This document shows, in pieces, positions 60,064-64,000 of a stretch of 64,000 nucleotides of DNA. The notes beneath the pieces are model-generated. The model worked only from the letters and a program-made list of their open reading frames with translations. It ran no database searches and was not told where the DNA came from. The stretch comes from Cliona cf. orientalis (taxonomy: Eukaryota; Porifera; Demospongiae; Clionaida; Clionaidae): positions 186,001-250,000 of the forward strand of contig OZ005704.1 of NCBI GenBank assembly GCA_963930775.1, given 5' to 3'. The position numbers and the translations under genes are program-made. The first letter of the stretch is position 1; each line of letters starts with the position of its first letter.

Positions 60064-62538
60064 ATGGATGAGCTTGAGGCTGAGGATGCACCAGCGGCGA
60101 GTAGGCCTGCTACTGTGGATGATGGAGAGATTGGCGGCCACACCTATCTCCCTGGTACAGCCAGTCTAGTCCAGGAGATAGACAGTAAGCTCAAAACTAC
60201 CTAATTGGCAAGGGATGCAAGTTGGTGGTGTGACGATCTTTACCAAATGATTCACAGAAAGATTGCTGGTTGTTCTGAGGGACGGTAGAACAATGATAGG
60301 CTACCTCAGAAGCGTGGATCAGTTTGGTGAGTCGAATAGTAGTAGCATCACTGCCACCTACTCCCGGCCCAGGCTGCCTCCTGCATTTAAGGCCACTGTA
60401 ACTTAAATACTTGTTTCCCGTCCTCTCCTATGCCTGGAGAGCATGCGGGCGGGCGGTCATTAGTCATTATTCATTATGTATGAATATCATTATGTAACCA
60501 CTAAACCTTGCCCACTTCCTGTGGTTTGCAAGGAGCATGACTAGCTGGCTTGCTATAGCAATGCATAATGAATTTTGAGGCGGCTACAAAATAAGCGTGC
60601 GGGCGGGTGACGGGAAACAAGGAATCAAGTTACAGTGGCCTAATACGATTCCCTCCTATCTCCAGCCAACTTGCTGATGCAGGATACCATCGAGCGTATC
60701 CACGTTGGAAAGCAGTTTGGAGACATTCCCCGCGGCATCTATCTGATCAGGGGAGAGAATGTCGCTCTCTGTGGAGAAATTGTAAGCCTCTACCGTTAAC
60801 TATTGTGAAACAAATTTTTAATGATTGCACACGTCCAGATTTCTCGGTAGAATAATATAATTTTTTCTCTCTATGAACCCTTGACCATCTCCCCAGTAGC
60901 TGCACAGTGTAATGGTGCATGTGGTAAAAGGTCGTCAATAGAATGCGTACACATCGATCGATGCTGGCCCCAGAAATCGTGGAGATGGCGTCTAAGATCG
61001 ACTCTCAACCTTGATAGCGACAAGTTTCGATGCTTCAATCATAGAGACGAACTCGACAACACAGTATTCCTTCCGAACTTCAGGTTGGTCACGCTGCTGC
61101 AGTCGCGCGCGGGCCAGCCCCTTGTGGCAGTGATGCGTGCTACATGTGCTATATATAGCGCAAGGCTAGCTTTATTTATCCATGGCATTACGTAAGCCAA
61201 GAAAACACGTGAAGTTCAACCAACAGTACTTCTCAGAGAAAGTAGCGCTCAGGTTGTAATCTATTCGCTGGATACACGCGTAAGATACTCTACATATTTA
61301 CTGATTTTCAAGTCTCAGAAAGGCTCCAGCGAGGCCCTGAATTTTCTCATAATTACCTCATAGATTACACCATAGGTTTCATCATAATTACACTATAATT
61401 ACCTCATAACCACAGAAAAGTAAATTGTTACTGGGGAGATAATGAACAACTCAGAGACTACGTCCAGAGTCCCTCATGAATACGCCGCCATAAATTCGAA
61501 CCAGGACACATCGACAAACTGCGCATGCTCCGTATACGCGTACAATATTGGGGCGCGCGGCTTGAGCCGGTTGACCTTCACCCCCATGTGCTCGACTGAA
61601 TAGGGAAATCCCCCCCGAGTGCGAGCTCGCCAAAGAAAGCGAACCGAGAAAATCGCCATATCTCATCGATAGTCCACGATGTCTTCTACGCTAGGTTCGA
61701 ATTCTGGGTCCCAACAACCTTTCATGCGCGCTAAATATTTTGAAACAGTTTCACAGGAATTACATCATAAGTTTCATCATAGGTTTCATCATCATTTCAT
61801 CACAATTTCATTATAGCGAGAGCCGAATTCTTTGTTTCTAATTGGGACTCTGGACGTAATGAACAACTTAGAGACTACGTCCAGAGTCCCTCACGAATAC
61901 GCCGCCATAAATTCGAACCAGGACACATCGACAAACTGCGCATGCTCCGTATACGTGTACAATATTGGGGCGCGCGGTTTGAGCCGGTTGACCTTCACCC
62001 GCCATGTGCTCGACTGAATAGGGAAATCCCCCCGAGTGCGAGCTCGCCAAAGAAAGCGAACCGAGAAAATCGCCATATCTCATCGATAGTCCACGATGTC
62101 TTCTACGCTAGGTTCGAATTCTGGGTCCCAACAACCTTTCATGCGCGCTAAACATTTTGAAACAGTTTCACAGGAATTACATCATAAGTTTCATCATAGG
62201 TTTCATCATCATTTCATCATAATTTCATCATAGCGAGAGCCGAATTCTTTGTTTCTAATTGGGACTCTGGACGTAATGTATAATTGCATACGTATATATA
62301 TTAGATGTTCAATGCATAGAGCCAGACTGAACAGTGTTAATAGTTTATGGGTAATGGCCCCTCGCAGGATGCAGAGCTGGAGAGCAACCAGCCTCTGGAG
62401 AAGGTGAGTATCGATGACATCCTCGAGGCCCAGAGGGTCCAGCAGGAGGAGAGGGAGAAAGAGAAGAAAAAGAGAGTGGATATCTTGAGAGCTCGGGGCA
62501 TGAGGCCATTGGATCAGGGGGAGGACACTTGTGCATAG
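60064..62538 (+). CDS. LSM1: U6 snRNA-associated Sm-like protein LSm1
   Basis: A subunit of the cytoplasmic LSm1-7/Pat1 ring that binds oligoadenylated mRNA 3' ends and promotes decapping; 158 residues. Exons: 60064-60184, 60258-60326, 60666-60781 and 62368-62538. The Sm fold about 32-108 has LPGTASLVQEIDKRLLVVLRD-type start (human MPGTASLIEDIDKK), then GRTMIGYLRSVDQFANLL, ERIHVGKQFGDIPRGIYLIRG (Sm2) and NVALCGEI. The C-terminal helix VSIDDILEAQRVQQEER matches human VSIEEILEEQRVEQQ. An acidic N-terminal extension of about 28 residues precedes the human start position. Intron 2 holds one inverted-repeat element and intron 3 (1.6 kb) holds two tandem copies of another. Confidence 0.95.
60391..60640. 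mobile_element. 250-bp inverted-repeat element in LSM1 intron 2 (PIF/Harbinger-like)
   Basis: The left end GGCCACTGTAACTTAAATAC and, as complement, the right end GGCCACTGTAACTTGATTCC match over the first 14 bp and again at TTGTTTCCCGTC. Both ends are flanked by TAA, the target duplication typical of PIF/Harbinger elements. Both sub-ends carry GCGGGCGGG-type motifs. No coding frame. Confidence 0.7.
61459..61858. mobile_element. 400-bp inverted-repeat element, copy 1 of a tandem pair, LSM1 intron 3
   Basis: The ends TACGTCCAGAGTCCC and GGGACTCTGGACGTA are exact complements; the outer TA may be the target site. The right third contains a run of CATCATAGGTTTCATCATCA-type repeats. The upstream flank ATGAACAACT(C/T)AGAGAC is repeated between the two copies, so the pair came from a 417-bp tandem duplication rather than two insertions. 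Confidence 0.82.
61876..62275. mobile_element. 400-bp inverted-repeat element, copy 2 of a tandem pair, LSM1 intron 3
   Basis: Same length and about 97-98% identical to copy 1 by eye, with scattered single-base differences (for example CGTATACGTG against CGTATACGCG). The small minus-strand open frame in both copies shows no protein family. Confidence 0.82.
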
Positions 62539-62749
62539 CCCCTGTCATTCACCGACTGATTAGTTGATCCTTCCAAATCATGAGTCACTATTCATTCTGT
62601 AGCTTCATCGTTATTATTATTTGTTTCAGTCTTGTGTTGTATTACAATTTTTTTTGTTAATGGTACATCCATGATTTTTTGCTATCATGCCATAATTATG
62701 CACATAATAATATTATTACATGTATATTATACATGTGAATTTACTTCCA

Positions 62750-64000
62750 TTACCAACCAACTTTATCAAGATTACTCTTGTCACTGCCATCGCCTATGGC
62801 ACCAAAATTACTAATTTTACCAATTTTACCAACTTTACCAAGATTACTAATTTTACCAGTTTTACCAACTTTACCAAGATTACCCTTGTCACTGCCATCC
62901 CCTACGACACCAAAATTATTAATTTTACCAAATTACTAATTTTACCAATTTTACCAACTTTACCAACATTACCCTTGTCGCTGCCATCCCCTACGACACC
63001 AAAATTATTAATTTTACCAAATTACTAATTTTACCAATTTTACCAACTTTATCAACATTACCCTTGTCGCTGCCATCGCCTACGGCACCAAAATTACTAA
63101 CTTTACCCTTGTCACTGCCATCGCCTATGGCACCAAGATTACTAATTTTACTAATTTTACCAACATTACCCTTGTTGCTGCCATCGCCTATGGCACATAA
63201 ATTACTAATTTTACCAATTTTACCAAGATTACTAATTTTACCAATTTTACCAACGTTACCAAGATTACCCTTGTCACTGCCATCGTCTACGGCACCAAAA
63301 TTACTAACTTTACCAACTTTACCAAGATTACTAATTTTACCAACTTTACCAAGATTACCCTTGTCGCTGCCATCCCCTACGACACCAAAATTATTAATTT
63401 TACCAAATTACTAATTTTACCAATTTTACCAACTTTACCAACATTACCCTTGTCGCTGCCATCGCCTACGGCACCAAAATTACTAACTTTACCCTTGTCA
63501 CTGCCATCGCCTATGGCACCAAGATTACTAATTTTACTAATTTTACCAACATTACCCTTGTTGCTGCCATCGCCTAGGGCACATAAATTACTAATTTTAC
63601 CAATTTTACCAAGATTACTAATTTTACCAATTTTACCAACGTTACCAAGATTACCCTTGTCACTGCCATCGTCTACGGCACCAAAATTACTAACTTTACC
63701 AACTTTACCAAGATTACTAATTTTACCAACTTTACCAAGATTACCCTTGTCGCTGCCATCGTCTACGGCACCAAAATTACTAATTTTACCAACTTTACCA
63801 AGATTACCCTTGTCACTGCCATCGCCTATGGCACCAAAATTACTAATTTTACCAACTTTACCAAGATTACTAATTTTACCAATTTTACCAACTTTACCAA
63901 GATTACCCTTGTCACTGCCATCGCCTACAGCACCAAAATTACTAATTTTACCAATTTTACCAACTTTACCAAGATTACCCTAGTCACTGCCATCGTCTAC
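62750..64000. repeat. Nested tandem repeat (satellite-like), runs off the window end
   Basis: Units of 9 bp (ATTTTACCA / ACTTTACCA) build 36-bp blocks that alternate with another 36-bp block (ATTACCCTTGTCACTGCCAT, then CGCCTA(T/C)GGCACCAAA). These are arranged in a higher-order repeat of 386 bp: the sequence at 63061 recurs at 63447. An early part around 62880-63060 has a 90-bp period instead. Long open frames rich in Leu-Pro-Thr exist only because the unit is a multiple of three. I regard it as non-coding. Confidence 0.85.

Noticed and set aside
60881-61195. 104-codon plus-strand frame in LSM1 intron 3 as an extra exon or gene
   Set aside because: No family resemblance, no matching splice phase, and LSM1 joins correctly without it (GEI to DAELES).
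61451-62083. Matching 60-70 codon minus-strand frames in the two 400-bp elements of LSM1 intron 3
   Set aside because: Matching only because the DNA is a tandem duplicate; no recognisable protein motif.
63064-63983. Leu/Pro-rich frames of 116 and 177 codons in the terminal repeat
   Set aside because: Produced by a repeat unit divisible by three; frames break wherever the unit changes phase and no start context or splicing supports them.
62740-64000. CRISPR-like array
   Set aside because: Repeats have no unique spacers and the surrounding genes are eukaryotic; it is a satellite.

Overview
The window looks like nuclear DNA of an early-branching animal, most likely a demosponge. Genes are split by short introns (about 50-150 bp) with standard GT-AG borders. 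Intergenic gaps are only 80-700 bp, non-coding DNA is AT-rich and full of small inverted-repeat elements, and the gene content is animal: cathepsin L, ependymin-related proteins, hnRNP L, a LRRK-type Roco protein, CSE1L, a RRBP1/kinectin protein, DNAJC17, LSM1, HAUS5 and a CEP170-like protein. The sponge assignment is inference; no species marker is present. Gene models were spliced by hand from exon borders, reading-frame phase and remembered family features; no search was run. Layout: 0-2.6 kb is repeat-rich (a TA-flanked 540-bp inverted-repeat element nested in an older repeat). HAUS5 (minus, 5' part) and the first of six tandem two-exon cathepsin L genes (3.9-11.7 kb, plus) diverge from a short shared promoter. 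At 12.1-15.6 kb is an eight-exon FHA/CEP170-like gene, tail-to-tail with a 14-exon hnRNP L gene (15.8-20.8 kb, minus). hnRNP L diverges from a 1993-residue LRRK-like Roco gene (21.0-27.1 kb) whose GTPase and kinase active sites both appear lost. Next comes an 11-exon gene for a circularly permuted Ras domain fused to a zinc ribbon and a VWA domain (27.4-32.0 kb), then a CCDC85-family gene (32.1-33.5 kb, minus). At 33.6-45.0 kb are nine tandem six-exon ependymin-related genes. At 45.7-51.0 kb is CSE1L (minus), at 51.5-57.7 kb an 18-exon RRBP1/kinectin gene (minus), at 58.4-60.0 kb DNAJC17 (minus), and at 60.1-62.5 kb LSM1 (plus), whose introns hold three inverted-repeat elements. From 62.75 kb to the window end is a nested tandem repeat. 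Two expanded families dominate: a lysosomal protease (cathepsin L) and a secreted or lysosomal lipid-binding fold (ependymin-related). Five of six cathepsin promoters share an M-box-type E-box (TCATGTGA), and five ependymin-related promoters share a different block ending in C[T/C]CGTGAC. Most other genes are housekeeping genes of RNA, nuclear transport, ER or spindle biology. The observations most worth following are the permuted Ras-VWA gene, the doubly degenerate LRRK-like protein, the shared promoter motifs of the two arrays, and several small-element families that share the ends TA-CCGTA...TACGG-TA.
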